DNA of 64,000 nucleotides, from the NCBI RefSeq assembly GCF_019947135.1, contig NZ_JAGSHT010000016.1, positions 124,001 through 188,000 on the forward strand, read 5' to 3'. Origin of the DNA: Occultella gossypii. Lineage in GTDB: Bacteria > Actinomycetota > Actinomycetes > Actinomycetales > Beutenbergiaceae. Positions 17,947 to 26,994 of this stretch are shown piece after piece. Position 1 is the first letter of the stretch. Each line of letters begins with the position of its first letter. Under the pieces are notes generated by a model that was not told where the DNA came from, did not search any database, and saw nothing but the letters and a program-made list of their open reading frames with translations. The translations under genes were made by a program, and so were the position numbers.

Positions 17947-18731
17947 GTCCCCTCGGCGGTCACGGACCGCTCGTGATCGCCCACCGCGGCAACACCGCGA
18001 TGGCGCCGCCGAACACCCTGCCCGCGGTGGAGGGTGCCTGGCGCGCCGGGGCCGACCTCGTCGAGATCGACGTGCGGCTCAGCCGCGACGAGGTCGGTGT
18101 GGTGATCCATGACGAGACCGTGGACGCGACCACGAACGCCAGCGGCCCGGTGGCCGGCCTGCTCGCCGAGCAGGCCGCGGCGCTCGACGGCGGAGCGTGG
18201 TTCTCGCCGACGTTCGCCTCCCATCGGGTTCCGCTGCTCGCCGACGTGGCCGCGTTCGTGGCCGCCCATCCCGGCACCGACCTGCTCATGGAACTCAAGG
18301 GCGACTACACCCCGGCGCAGGCCGCCGGGATCGTCGGCGCGCTCACCGACGCCGGGATCGCCGATCGCACGATCGCGCAGACCTTCTGGCCGCAGACGCT
18401 GCGCTCGCTCGCCGAGGCGGCCCCGGACCTGCGCCGGGACCTGCTCATCTCGAAGGAGGCGGCCTCGAACCCAGAACTCCTGTCCTTCTGCGCCGAGCTG
18501 GGGGTGGCCGGGTGCAACCCGAGCTATGAGGTGCTGCTCGCCGACCCCGGCCTGGTTGGCCGGATCCACGACGCCGGGATGAGCGTGTTCGCGTGGACGT
18601 TGAACGACGTCCAGGCGTGGGCGCAGGCCCTGGAGTGGGGCGTGGACGGCATCATCACCGACCGCCCGGACCGGCTGCTGGGCTGGCTCAGCGCGAGCCG
18701 CCCGGTGCGCGAGGCACCCGCGGTGGTGTGA
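17943..18731 (+). CDS. Glycerophosphodiester phosphodiesterase
   Basis: Hydrolyses glycerophosphodiesters to glycerol 3-phosphate and an alcohol. 262 residues, no signal peptide, so it acts on imported substrate in the cytoplasm. The GDPD core is present: His14-Arg15-Gly, Glu41-x-Asp43 (VEIDVRLSRD) and His56-Asp57 (VVIHDETVDATTN). The normal PENT motif is PPNT (residues 22-25), a small deviation. The C-terminus has the family GVDGIITDRPD. GTG start overlaps the binding protein stop (GTGA), tying uptake to hydrolysis, and a strong hairpin follows the gene. Confidence 0.93.
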   Translation: MSPLGGHGPLVIAHRGNTAMAPPNTLPAVEGAWRAGADLVEIDVRLSRDEVGVVIHDETVDATTNASGPVAGLLAEQAAALDGGAWFSPTFASHRVPLLADVAAFVAAHPGTDLLMELKGDYTPAQAAGIVGALTDAGIADRTIAQTFWPQTLRSLAEAAPDLRRDLLISKEAASNPELLSFCAELGVAGCNPSYEVLLADPGLVGRIHDAGMSVFAWTLNDVQAWAQALEWGVDGIITDRPDRLLGWLSASRPVREAPAVV

Positions 18732-18776
18732 CGCGCCGGCGGGCAGCAGGAGACCGCAGCCTGCTGGAAGGAGCGA

Positions 18777-18810
18777 ACCGGGCAGGTCGGCATCAGCCGG
18801 CCTGCCCGGT
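18777..18810. terminator. Hairpin between glycerophosphodiesterase and M20 genes
   Basis: Arms ACCGGGCAGGTCGG (18777-18790) and CCGGCCTGCCCGGT (18797-18810) pair over 14 positions with one G-U, around a 6-nt loop. It sits between convergent genes and can serve both strands. Confidence 0.8.
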
Positions 18811-18824
18811 CTCGTGGTCCGTGC

Positions 18825-20069
18825 CTACGCGGCCGGCAACCAGGTGCGCGCCGCCGTCACCAACGCGGTCACACCGAGCCGAAGCGTCGGCTCGATGACC
18901 GGCGCGTACCGGGGCGAGTGGTTCGAGGGCACCGTCAGCAACGCCGGGTCCGAGAGGTCCCCCGTCGTGAACAACGAAGGATCCGTTCCACCCAGCAGCC
19001 AGTAGGACAGCGGCGCACCCGAACTTGTGGCCAGCACGCCGACGTCCTCGCTGCCGGCACCGGCACCAGGGTCGAGGAGCTTGTCCGGCCCCAACCAGGC
19101 CCCGAACGCGTCGAACGTCTTGCGCAGCGCACCGGCGTCGTTCACCACGACGGGGAACCGTTCGATCTCGGTGATCGTCGGCTCCTGCGGGGCGCCGGCC
19201 GACGCGGCTTCACCCTTCGCGATCCGATCGACCGCTGCGAGGATGCGACTTCGCACCTTCTCGTCGTAGCTGCGGATATTGAGCTGTAGCTCGACCTCGC
19301 CGGGAATGACGTTCGCAGCGTCGCCACCATGGATGGAACCGACGGTGAGCACCGCCGTCGCCGTGCTCGGAACCTCGCGCGAGATAATCGTCTGCAGCCG
19401 CAGCACCGTCGCGGCAGCCAGCACGATCGGATCGACCGAGGCCTCCGGCATCGACCCGTGCGCACCCTTTCCGACGAGGCGCACCCGGAGCGAGTCCGAT
19501 CCGGCATACGCCGGGCCGGCGTGCCCGGCGATCCGGCCGGCCGGCAACGGCGCCACATGCTGGCCCAGCACCACGTCAGGCCGCGGGAACCCGTCGAACA
19601 ACCCGTCGTCGACCATCGCCTGTGCCCCGGCACCGAGTTCCTCGGCGGGCTGGAACACCAGCAGCAACGTGCCGGACCAGGTGGCCGGCTCGCGGGCGAG
19701 GACCTCAGCCGCACCGAGCAGGCACGTCGTCTGCAGGTCATGCCCACACGCGTGGGCCAGCGGCACCACCTTGCCACCCTCGTCCGTCGCGGTATCGGTG
19801 CTGGCATAGTCCAGACCGGTCTCCTCCTTGACGGGGAGCGCATCCATGTCGGCCCGCAGGAGGGCGGTCGGCCCCGGCCCGTTCCGGAGCACGCCGACGA
19901 CTCCGGTCCGGCCGACCCCGGACGAGAGCTCGAAGCCGAGTCCCTCGAGCTTCTCCTTGACGATCCCGGCCGTGCGATGTTCCTGGAAACCGAGCTCGGG
20001 ATGGCGATGCAGGTCCTTGTACAGGTCCTCGAGCGTTGAGCTGATGGTCACGTTCTCGTGTGCGCGCAT
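18825..20069 (-). CDS. M20 family amidohydrolase (hippurate/IAA-amino acid hydrolase type)
   Basis: Zinc-dependent amidohydrolase that removes an acyl or carbamoyl group from an amino acid. 414 residues. Metal ligands are visible: RADMDALPV (Asp74, Asp76 region), HACGHD (106-111), FQPAEE and the late NHSPRYAP; the dimerisation domain contains GKGAHGSMPEASVDPI. These are the marks of the M20D aminoacylase/amidohydrolase group. ATG 20069 is favoured by GGGAG directly upstream; a start at 20096 adds nine non-family residues. It stands alone, with a shared terminator downstream and a broken gene upstream. Confidence 0.9.
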   Translation of the reverse strand: MRAHENVTISSTLEDLYKDLHRHPELGFQEHRTAGIVKEKLEGLGFELSSGVGRTGVVGVLRNGPGPTALLRADMDALPVKEETGLDYASTDTATDEGGKVVPLAHACGHDLQTTCLLGAAEVLAREPATWSGTLLLVFQPAEELGAGAQAMVDDGLFDGFPRPDVVLGQHVAPLPAGRIAGHAGPAYAGSDSLRVRLVGKGAHGSMPEASVDPIVLAAATVLRLQTIISREVPSTATAVLTVGSIHGGDAANVIPGEVELQLNIRSYDEKVRSRILAAVDRIAKGEAASAGAPQEPTITEIERFPVVVNDAGALRKTFDAFGAWLGPDKLLDPGAGAGSEDVGVLATSSGAPLSYWLLGGTDPSLFTTGDLSDPALLTVPSNHSPRYAPVIEPTLRLGVTALVTAARTWLPAA

Positions 20070-20138
20070 GGGGCTCCCAATCCGAAACTCGAACATACGC
20101 CCGCCGTCGGGGCCGTGCCTGGTGAGCGGGGTACCGCC

Positions 20139-20830
20139 CTATGGGCGGTCGCCGCGCGTCGCGAGGAACTCCGAGGGCGCGCGGAGTCTCGTACCCACCA
20201 GCCGTTGAGTGGCGGCGGAGTCAAGGCGCACGTCGAGCGGACCCGGCACGGCACGGTCGGACCGCTTTCCCGTTCTGATCCCGTCCGGGTCCAGTCCGTC
20301 ACGGCGTGCGATCAACCGGCCAAGGTCATATCTGCTGACCGGTTCCGGCCCAGCCAGGTGGTGCACACCGCTCGCGTCGGTCGCCGCCAGCTCAAGCACC
20401 GCTGCCGCGAGGTCCACCACATCCACCGGACAGCGGACTTCGTCGGTGAACAAGCGCCCCTGCCCGCGTGCGGCCGCATACGCACGACGTTCATGCGCGG
20501 AACTGCCGTCGCGGCCGATGATCAGCGAGGTCCGGACGATGACCGCCGTAGGCGTGACCGCACCGACCGCCGTCTCGGCAGCAGCCTTGGCAGCGCCATA
20601 CGGCGTGATCGGGTCCGGCGTGGCGCTCTCCGCAATAGGGCGAACTGTCCCCGGAGAACACCGCGTCGCTCGAGACGAACACCAGGCGGGCGCCCACCTC
20701 GGCAGCAGCCAACGCGGCGTTGGCCGCACCGTCGGCGGTCGTCGCCCAGTCGCTCTGTCGAAATGCCGCGTTGACGATCAGGTCAGGCGCGACCGCTCGG
20801 ATCGACGCGGCGGTCCCGGAACGGACCCGT
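20139..20830 (-). pseudogene. RmlD-like NAD-dependent sugar epimerase/reductase, truncated and frameshifted
   Basis: Remnant of an extended SDR of the dTDP-4-dehydrorhamnose reductase type. Minus-strand reading gives PDLIVNAAFRQSDWATT, then AAAEVGARLVFVSSDAVFSG in one frame, and PITPYGAAKAAAETAVGAV (the catalytic YxxxK) in the next. A single extra base in the TATTGCGG context (20634-20635) explains the shift. The N-terminal NAD-binding strand-glycine loop is missing: recognisable sequence stops near 20830, against the hairpin at 20838-20876, so about 50 residues were lost. It was probably a sugar-nucleotide or tRNA/rhamnose-like reductase; it cannot work as is. Confidence 0.75.
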
Positions 20831-20837
20831 CGGATCC

Positions 20838-20876
20838 GAAGCAGGGAGCCTCCCCGACCGGGAGGCTCCCTGCTTC
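20838..20876 (-). terminator. Strong terminator of the metallophosphoesterase gene
   Basis: Perfect 16-bp inverted repeat (GAAGCAGGGAGCCTCC, 20838-20853, with 20861-20876) around a 7-nt loop, 12 bases after the stop of the minus-strand gene ending at 20889. It also marks the break point of the truncated reductase pseudogene. Confidence 0.85.
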
Positions 20877-20888
20877 AGTCGTCAAGCC

Positions 20889-23800
20889 TCAGGCACGCCG
20901 TCGACGCACCACCACCAGGGCCAGACCGGCCACGAGCAGGCCGGCCGCGACCAGCCCCACGATGGCCACGTCCGCCCCGGTGCTGGCGAGCGCACCCCCG
21001 CGGGTGCCGACGCCGGTCGGGCCGGCGTCCGTCGTGCCCGGACCCGAGCTCGAACCGGAGCCGCCCGGATCAACGGAACCTCCGCCGTCGCCCCCGCCCG
21101 AGCCACCGCCCGCGGAACCGTCCCCGCCGTCGGAACCTCCGCCGTCGCCCCCATCGTCGCCACCGTCCCCCGGCGGCACCACGAGCGCCGCCGTCGTGAA
21201 GGTCTGCAACGGCGAGACCGTCGCGGCGTCACCCGGCGCCGCGGTGACCGCGAACGTGGTCACCTCCGGCCCGGAGGTGGGGCGGGCGATGGCATACCAG
21301 GAGTACGTCGTGTCCGGCGTGAGCCCGGACCAGGCGACCGTGGCCGTCTCGCCGGGCGCCACCGTCGCGGCACCGATCGGCTCGCCACCGGTGGCCAGCA
21401 CGGCGATGGATTCCGTGTTCACGCGCGTGAGGCGGGTGGCCAGGTCGACCGGCACGGTGAACTCGTCGGCGGCCTCGTTGAACCGCCCGTCCGGGTGGAA
21501 CTCCGACGCGCCGTGGTTATCGAGGAACGGCGAGTAGGTGTCCACCGTCATCAGACCCTCGGCCACATCGAACTGGAGCAGGCGCAGGAACCCGCCGATG
21601 CCACGGAACGTCTCGCCGCCGTTCTGGTCGCCCTGCCCGGGCACGCCGAGCAGCTCGGCAGGCACCTGATAGGCCTGGTAGTCGGCGAGCATCTCGACCA
21701 CGCCGCCGGACTGCTCGCCAACGCGAGCCAGCACGTTCGTGCCGATGCCATGCACGTGGCCGCCGAAGGCCAGCACCACGTTCGAGTTCGGCTCGATGAT
21801 CCCGCTGAACACCGCCTGACCGTCGACCGAGTAGCCGGCGGCGGTACCGTCCGCGTTCGCCCCGGTGCCGAGGTAGGCGTGGGTGAGCACGATGGCGTTG
21901 CGGTCGGCGTAACTGGCCAGCACCTCGTTCGCCCAGGCGATCTCCTCGGCGTCCACCCCGTAGGAGAGCTGGACCACCACGAAGTCCACGCCGCCGGCGG
22001 TGAACAGGTCGTAGTGGTTGAGGTTGTCGTCCGGACGCCAGGGGCCACCGTAGGAGGCGTTCTCCCAGGCTGCGGAGGTGGCCTCGTACCGCTCCGGCCC
22101 GAAGTAGGTGTTGAACAGCGAATCCGGGCCGGTCTCCGCGCCGACGAGGTTGTCGTGGTTGCCGGCGAGCACCCCGTTGGGGATGCCGGAATCGTCGAGG
22201 ATCGCCTGCATCGCGCTGGTGAACTCGTACTCCCGCACCGCCTGTTCGTAGTTCGGGTTGCCGTGCCAGTTCTGGTTCACGTCACCGGTGTGGGCCACGT
22301 AGGCGATCTTGCGCTCGTCGGCGTTCTCGATGATCCAGTCGATCTGGTCGCGGTAGCCGGCCTCCCAGAGCTGCTGCACCGCCGGGTCGGTGGCGGTGGT
22401 GGCCCCCTGCGCGAGGAACTGGGTATCCGTGGTCCAGGCCAGCGAGAAGTCGTAGTCCTCGGGGTCCATGAACGCACCGTCGGGAGCGTCGTCGGTCGGC
22501 TCGTCGAACGGGTCCGTGCCGTACACGAGGGCATGCACCTCATCGTCGAGGAGGTGGTCGGCCGCGATTGGGCCCGACAGGTGGGTCAGGGCGTCCGCCA
22601 CGCCGCGCGAGGCGCCGACCTGGTCCCACGTCCCGGTGGCGGTGTTCCACACCAACAGGGTCACGATCCGGCCCGGGTCGATCTCGCCGGACCAGCGGAT
22701 CCGCAGGTCCGTGGCGTCACCCTCGACGGGCACGCTGAACCGCTGGTAGGGCACGGTCGCGCTCGGCTCGGCGCCGGTCTGCACGTCCGGGGCGATGGCG
22801 GTGGCCGGACCGTCGCCGGCCTGGGTGAACGAGGCGAGGTCGACGGCGAGGGTCTCGCCGGTCACGACCTCGTCCGGTCCGAACTCGGCCGCCTCGGCGA
22901 ACGTGACCTCCACCGGGCCGCCGTCGCCTCCGACGGTCACCGAGAGGGCGACGCTCTCGCCGACCTCCGTTGCGCCGTCGGCCGGCAGTTGTTCGCCGAG
23001 CGTGGCGGTGACCAGGGCGGTGGTGAAGGAGACCTCGTGGACGACGGCGTTGCCCAGGGTGTCGAGGGCGCTCACGCCGAGCACGTGGTCGCCTGGGGCG
23101 AGGCTCGCCGGGTCCAGCACGGCACCGCGGGCGATCGGGGCGCCGTCGACGGTGAGCGCGGTCGCGGAGTCGACGACGCCGGTGGCGTCGCGGAGCACGG
23201 CGTCCACCGTGACGGGGGCGCTCACCTCCGACCCGGCCGACGGGGTGCTGAGCACCAGGTCGGGCGCGGTGTTGTCCACGGTGACGGTGTGCTCGGTGGT
23301 CCCATCCGCCGAGGTCGCGGCGACCGTGTGGGCGCCGTCGGGGACCAGCGTCGTGTCCACGGTCGCGCGGACGCCGGCCGGGTCGGAGTCGCTGGCGATG
23401 ACAAAGTTGAGGAGCAGCGTGGGGTGCTTGTTCGGGTTCGAGCCGCAGGTGCCGTCGCCGACCGGGTACCGGGCGAGGTTCGTGGATCCGTCCGCGCTGC
23501 CACCGGCAACCTCGAGCGTGGGGTCGAGCACGATGTAGTCGTCCACGTTGTAGCCGCACTCGACGAGGTTCTGGCCCGGGACCACCTCGACCACGTTCTC
23601 GCCGAGCACGAGCAGGTCGTTGGGGATCTCGAGGCGGCCGGTCGCACCGACCGGGACGTCCGCGGTGATAGGCAGCCGGGTGCCGTTGACCAGGTAGAAC
23701 GGGTCGATGCTCATCCCCCGCCCGTCGAGCTTGTTGCCGTCGATGCTGAACACGAGAGCCGATGTGCCCGGGGGCAGCAGGCCGACCGTCTCGAGCGCGG

Positions 23801-24034
23801 CGCCGTCGAAGCTGAGCCCGGTGACACCCTCCCCCGGCGCGGGCGGGCGCGCGGCGCCCCCCCCGCCCCGACCGCCTGGGAGCCGCTGACCCCGGCGCCG
23901 TCCTGGGGTGTCAGCACCGGTGCCGCGGCCGCGGCGGGCGCCATCGCACCCATGGCCGCGGCGACCGTCAACGCAACCGTGGCGGCCGCCAACCGACCTG
24001 CGCGCGGAAGGCGCCGGGTTCTCTGCCTATTCAT
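20889..24034 (-). CDS. Cell-wall-anchored metallophosphoesterase, one-base frameshift after the signal peptide
   Basis: Large surface protein with a calcineurin-like phosphoesterase domain. ATG 24034 (GGAG 5 bases upstream) encodes a signal peptide ending AMAPAAAAAP. Within a run of eight G (minus strand, near 23860) the frame shifts: one more G joins it to the long downstream frame (RPPAPGEGVTGLSFDGAALE, then 954 codons from 23753). That frame has Ig-like domains, then metal motifs TDTQF, HTGDVNQ, GNHDN, THAY and GGHVHGIG, a fibronectin-like domain, a Gly/Ser/Asp-rich spacer and a sorting signal LASTG, membrane helix and RRRRA, the LAXTG form used by class E sortases. The downstream frame is intact, so either a homopolymer error or a recent/phase-variable mutation explains the break. 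Substrate may be a nucleotide or phosphodiester. Confidence 0.75.
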
Positions 24035-24202
24035 CTGTTCTCCAGTTTTCGGGGCTCGAGCGGACCCCCAGGTCCGGTCCGTCGACGAGCCTTTCGAGCA
24101 CGCATGAACGGGCGGGAGCGGTTCGGCGATGCGGGGGTGAACGGACCCCGAACGGCACCGAGTGCCCAGGTCCGGACCGAGCCGACCGCCAACGACGGGG
24201 AA

Positions 24203-24220
24203 TAGTTGAGCGCTCAACTA
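24203..24220 (+). promoter_or_regulatory. 18-bp perfect palindrome, likely TetR-type operator
   Basis: TAGTTGAGCGCTCAACTA is a perfect palindrome 53 bases before the SDR start at 24273. The TTGAGCGCTCAA core is typical of operators for TetR-family repressors. No TetR gene adjoins, so the regulator is elsewhere. Confidence 0.65.
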
Positions 24221-24272
24221 CCTTGGACATAGTAGATGCAAACGCATTTTCTACCCAAGGAGGATTCACGTC

Positions 24273-25109
24273 ATGACGAACCATGTGGATGGCAAGGTCA
24301 TCATCATCACCGGCGCGGGCAACGGCTTCGGCAAGCTCGTCGCGCAGATGACCGCCGACCTCGGCGCGAAGGTGATCGGTGCCGACATCAACGAGGCGAA
24401 CCTCAAGTCCGTCGTCGACGGCATCCGGGCCAAGGGCCAGAGCGCCGAGTACCAGGTCGCGGACGTGACGAGCAAGGAGCAGATGGACGCGGTGGCCGCG
24501 TTCGCCGTCGAGAAGTTCGGGCGCGTCGACGTGCTCCTGAACAACGCCGGCATCATGCCGCTGGCCTTCTTCGCCGACCACAAGGCCGCGTGGCAGGGCT
24601 GGGACAAGGCGATCGACATCAACATCAAGGGCGTCGTCAACGGCATCACCGCCGTCTACGACCAGATGATCACGCAGGGCGAGGGCCAGGTCGTGAACAT
24701 CTCCTCGATCTACGGCAACTACGGCGTCGCGGGCTCGGGCGTCTACAGCGCCACGAAGGCGGCGGTGAAGATCATCTCCGACTCCCTGCGCGCCGAGGCC
24801 CAGGGCAAGATCAAGGTCACCACCCTCAAGCCCACCGGGATCCAGGGAACGAACCTGGCCAGCGCCATCGTCAACGAGCAGGCGGGAGTCGGCCTGGCCG
24901 CGCACAACCACGCCAGGTTCGGCGAGAACATGACCAAGTACGCCAACGGTGAGCTGGCCCCGGAGCAGAGCGACCCGAACAGCGTGAAGTACTGGACGGT
25001 CACCCCCGAGGAGCTCGCGCAGAACGTGGTCTACGTGATCAACCAGCCGTGGGGCGTGAACATCAGCGACATCACCGTCCGCGCCACCGGTGAGGACTAC
25101 GTCTACTAA
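24273..25109 (+). CDS. SDR-family NAD(P)-dependent oxidoreductase
   Basis: Classical short-chain dehydrogenase, 278 residues. Cofactor loop TGAGNGFG (residues 14-21), NNAG, then the catalytic Ser (NISSIYGNYG) and YSATK. The ADINEANLKS after beta-2 (acidic Asp) suggests NAD(H) preference. AAGGAGG sits 9 bases before the ATG. The gene is monocistronic between an upstream palindrome and a downstream hairpin, consistent with induction by a TetR-controlled signal. Substrate unknown; homologues include alcohol and steroid dehydrogenases. Confidence 0.9.
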   Translation: MTNHVDGKVIIITGAGNGFGKLVAQMTADLGAKVIGADINEANLKSVVDGIRAKGQSAEYQVADVTSKEQMDAVAAFAVEKFGRVDVLLNNAGIMPLAFFADHKAAWQGWDKAIDINIKGVVNGITAVYDQMITQGEGQVVNISSIYGNYGVAGSGVYSATKAAVKIISDSLRAEAQGKIKVTTLKPTGIQGTNLASAIVNEQAGVGLAAHNHARFGENMTKYANGELAPEQSDPNSVKYWTVTPEELAQNVVYVINQPWGVNISDITVRATGEDYVY

Positions 25110-25122
25110 CGAAGACCGGACG

Positions 25123-25165
25123 ACGGCGGTGGGCGGCCTGGGTAGTTCAGGTCGCCCACCGCCGT
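25123..25165 (+). terminator. Hairpin terminator after the SDR gene
   Basis: Perfect 13-bp stem ACGGCGGTGGGCG (25123-25135) with 25153-25165; the 17-nt loop can form a small inner stem. It begins 14 bases after the SDR stop codon. Confidence 0.8.
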
Positions 25166-25348
25166 TGGTGCAGCCGGGTCCTGCAGCGGACGCGGCTCCC
25201 TACCGCCGGTGGACGCCGTCATCCTGAGGGACGACGCGTCGCCGTCGCCGATATCGGCTGCGGGGAGGTCGAGGCATGTGCAGCGGTGTCCGTAGCGTCG
25301 TTGACGGAGGGGCCAAGCGGGTCCGATCCGTCAACGACAGGAGAGCAC

Positions 25349-26119
25349 ATGATCGAGGTGGAGTCGCTGACGAAGCGCTACGGGACCGTCAGGGCCGTGG
25401 ACGAGCTGAGTTTCACAGCGCATTCGGGGGCCGTGACCGGCTTCCTCGGCCCGAACGGGGCCGGGAAGTCGACGACCATGCGGGTCGTCGTGGGGCTCGA
25501 GCGCCCCACCTCGGGCACCGCGACGGTCGACGGCCGGCGCTATGCCGACCTGGCCGCACCGCTGCACGCGGTCGGTGTCATGCTCGATGCCCGCTCGGTG
25601 CATCCGGGTCGGACGGCCTTTCGCCACCTGCTGGCGCAGGCCCGGACCCACGGCATCTCCCGCAAGCGCGTCGACGAGGTGATCGGCATGACCGGCCTGG
25701 AGTCCGTGGCGGGCCGGCGGGCCGGGACCTTCTCGCTCGGCATGGGCCAGCGGCTCGGGATCGCCGGTGCGCTCCTCGGTGACCCGGGGACGCTGATCCT
25801 CGATGAGCCTGTGAACGGGCTCGACCCCGACGGCGTCCTCTGGGTCCGCCGGCTCGTGCGTGAGCTCGCGGACGAGGGGCGAACCGTCCTGCTCTCCTCC
25901 CACCTCATGCACGAGCTCGCCCTGTGCGCGGACCGGGTCGTCATCATCGGTAAGGGCCGGCTGCTCGCCGACGCCCCGGTCCAGGAGATCATCGACCGTT
26001 CCACTGGTGCGGCCTCCCTCGAGGACGCCTACCTGCAGCTCACCGCCGACTCCGTGCAGTATCGGGGCCGCAGTGCCGACGACTCCGCGACAACCCCGAC
26101 CGCCGGGAGCACCCGATGA
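25349..26119 (+). CDS. ABC exporter ATP-binding protein
   Basis: ATPase of a drug/bacteriocin-type ABC-2 exporter. 256 residues. Walker A GPNGAGKST at 34-42, signature FSLGMGQR (slightly divergent from LSGGQ), Walker B LILDEPVNGLDPDG and the switch His in LLSSHLMHE. ATG 25349 has AGGAG 6 bases upstream; a frame from 25286 is not needed. It overlaps the first permease gene (ATGA). Together with two permeases and a two-component system it resembles lantibiotic or peptide-antibiotic resistance modules, though no substrate can be named. Confidence 0.92.
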   Translation: MIEVESLTKRYGTVRAVDELSFTAHSGAVTGFLGPNGAGKSTTMRVVVGLERPTSGTATVDGRRYADLAAPLHAVGVMLDARSVHPGRTAFRHLLAQARTHGISRKRVDEVIGMTGLESVAGRRAGTFSLGMGQRLGIAGALLGDPGTLILDEPVNGLDPDGVLWVRRLVRELADEGRTVLLSSHLMHELALCADRVVIIGKGRLLADAPVQEIIDRSTGAASLEDAYLQLTADSVQYRGRSADDSATTPTAGSTR

Positions 26120-26994
26120 GCGCGCCCGCCGCGTCCTCTGCCACGCAGGTGCCGGCTCGCGGCCGCACCGCCGGCCGCGGGGCAACCTTCGCGCGCGTCG
26201 TCGCCTCGGAGTGGACCAAGCTCACCAGCCTGCGGTCCTCGTTCCTGCTCGCGGCCGCCACGGTCGCGGTCTCCTGGGCCCTCACCTACGTGTCGGCGAA
26301 CGCGTCGTCGGTGGACCCGGGATTCGACCCGCTCAGCTCCCTCACCTCCGGCCTGGTGCTCTCCCCGCTCGGGCTCATGATCCTTGGGGTCCTCGTCGGG
26401 ACGGGAGAGTTCAGCACCGGCACCTTCCGCTCCACCTTCACGGCCGTCCCGCGGCGGTTGCCGGTCCTCGCCGCCCAGGTCGTCGTCACAGCAGCGTTCG
26501 CGCTCGTCGTCGCCCTCCTCGCCGTCGGCGCTGCCGTGCTCGGGATCGTGCCTGCCGCCGGCTCGCGGGAGATCAACCTGGACCTGACCGGCGATGGGAC
26601 CCCGCTGGTCCTCGCCGGGATGACGCTCTACCTCGCCGGCATGGCGCTGTTCGGTCTGGCCGTCGGGGCGCTCCTGCGCCACTCGGCCCGTGCCGTCGTC
26701 ACCGCCGTCACCGTGACTCTGGTGCTGCCGATCGTGCTGATGCTCGCCTCCGACCTCTCGACCGACCCGATGGCTCCGGCAGAGTCGGGCCCGCCGCCCG
26801 CCGAAGCCGTCGTCAACACCATCGTCACGCTGCTACCCAGCGGCGCGGGATCGCTGATGACCACGCCGGACATCAGCGGCATCGAAGGCGCTCCGGACCT
26901 GGGTCCGTGGGGCGGGGGTGCCGTCCTCGGCGCCTGGATCCTGGTCCCACTCGCCGGGGCCGCGGTCAGGCTGCGCGCCCGGGATGTGACATGA
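26116..26994 (+). CDS. ABC-2 type exporter permease (copy 1)
   Basis: Integral membrane subunit, 292 residues, about six membrane segments. The block VGTGEFSTGTFRSTFTAVPRRLPVL recurs almost unchanged in the next gene, so the two permeases are tandem duplicates. Overlaps ATPase and next permease by 4 bases on both sides, so the three proteins are made together. Confidence 0.88.
   Translation: MSAPAASSATQVPARGRTAGRGATFARVVASEWTKLTSLRSSFLLAAATVAVSWALTYVSANASSVDPGFDPLSSLTSGLVLSPLGLMILGVLVGTGEFSTGTFRSTFTAVPRRLPVLAAQVVVTAAFALVVALLAVGAAVLGIVPAAGSREINLDLTGDGTPLVLAGMTLYLAGMALFGLAVGALLRHSARAVVTAVTVTLVLPIVLMLASDLSTDPMAPAESGPPPAEAVVNTIVTLLPSGAGSLMTTPDISGIEGAPDLGPWGGGAVLGAWILVPLAGAAVRLRARDVT

Noticed and set aside
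21495-24107. Forward 870-codon frame opposite the metallophosphoesterase
   Set aside because: Val/Gly/Arg/His-rich shadow with no motif; the minus strand holds the metal-binding motifs.
25860-26990. Upstream part of the second exporter permease frame
   Set aside because: Out-of-frame translation of the ATPase and first permease; the gene starts at the ATGA overlap at 26991.
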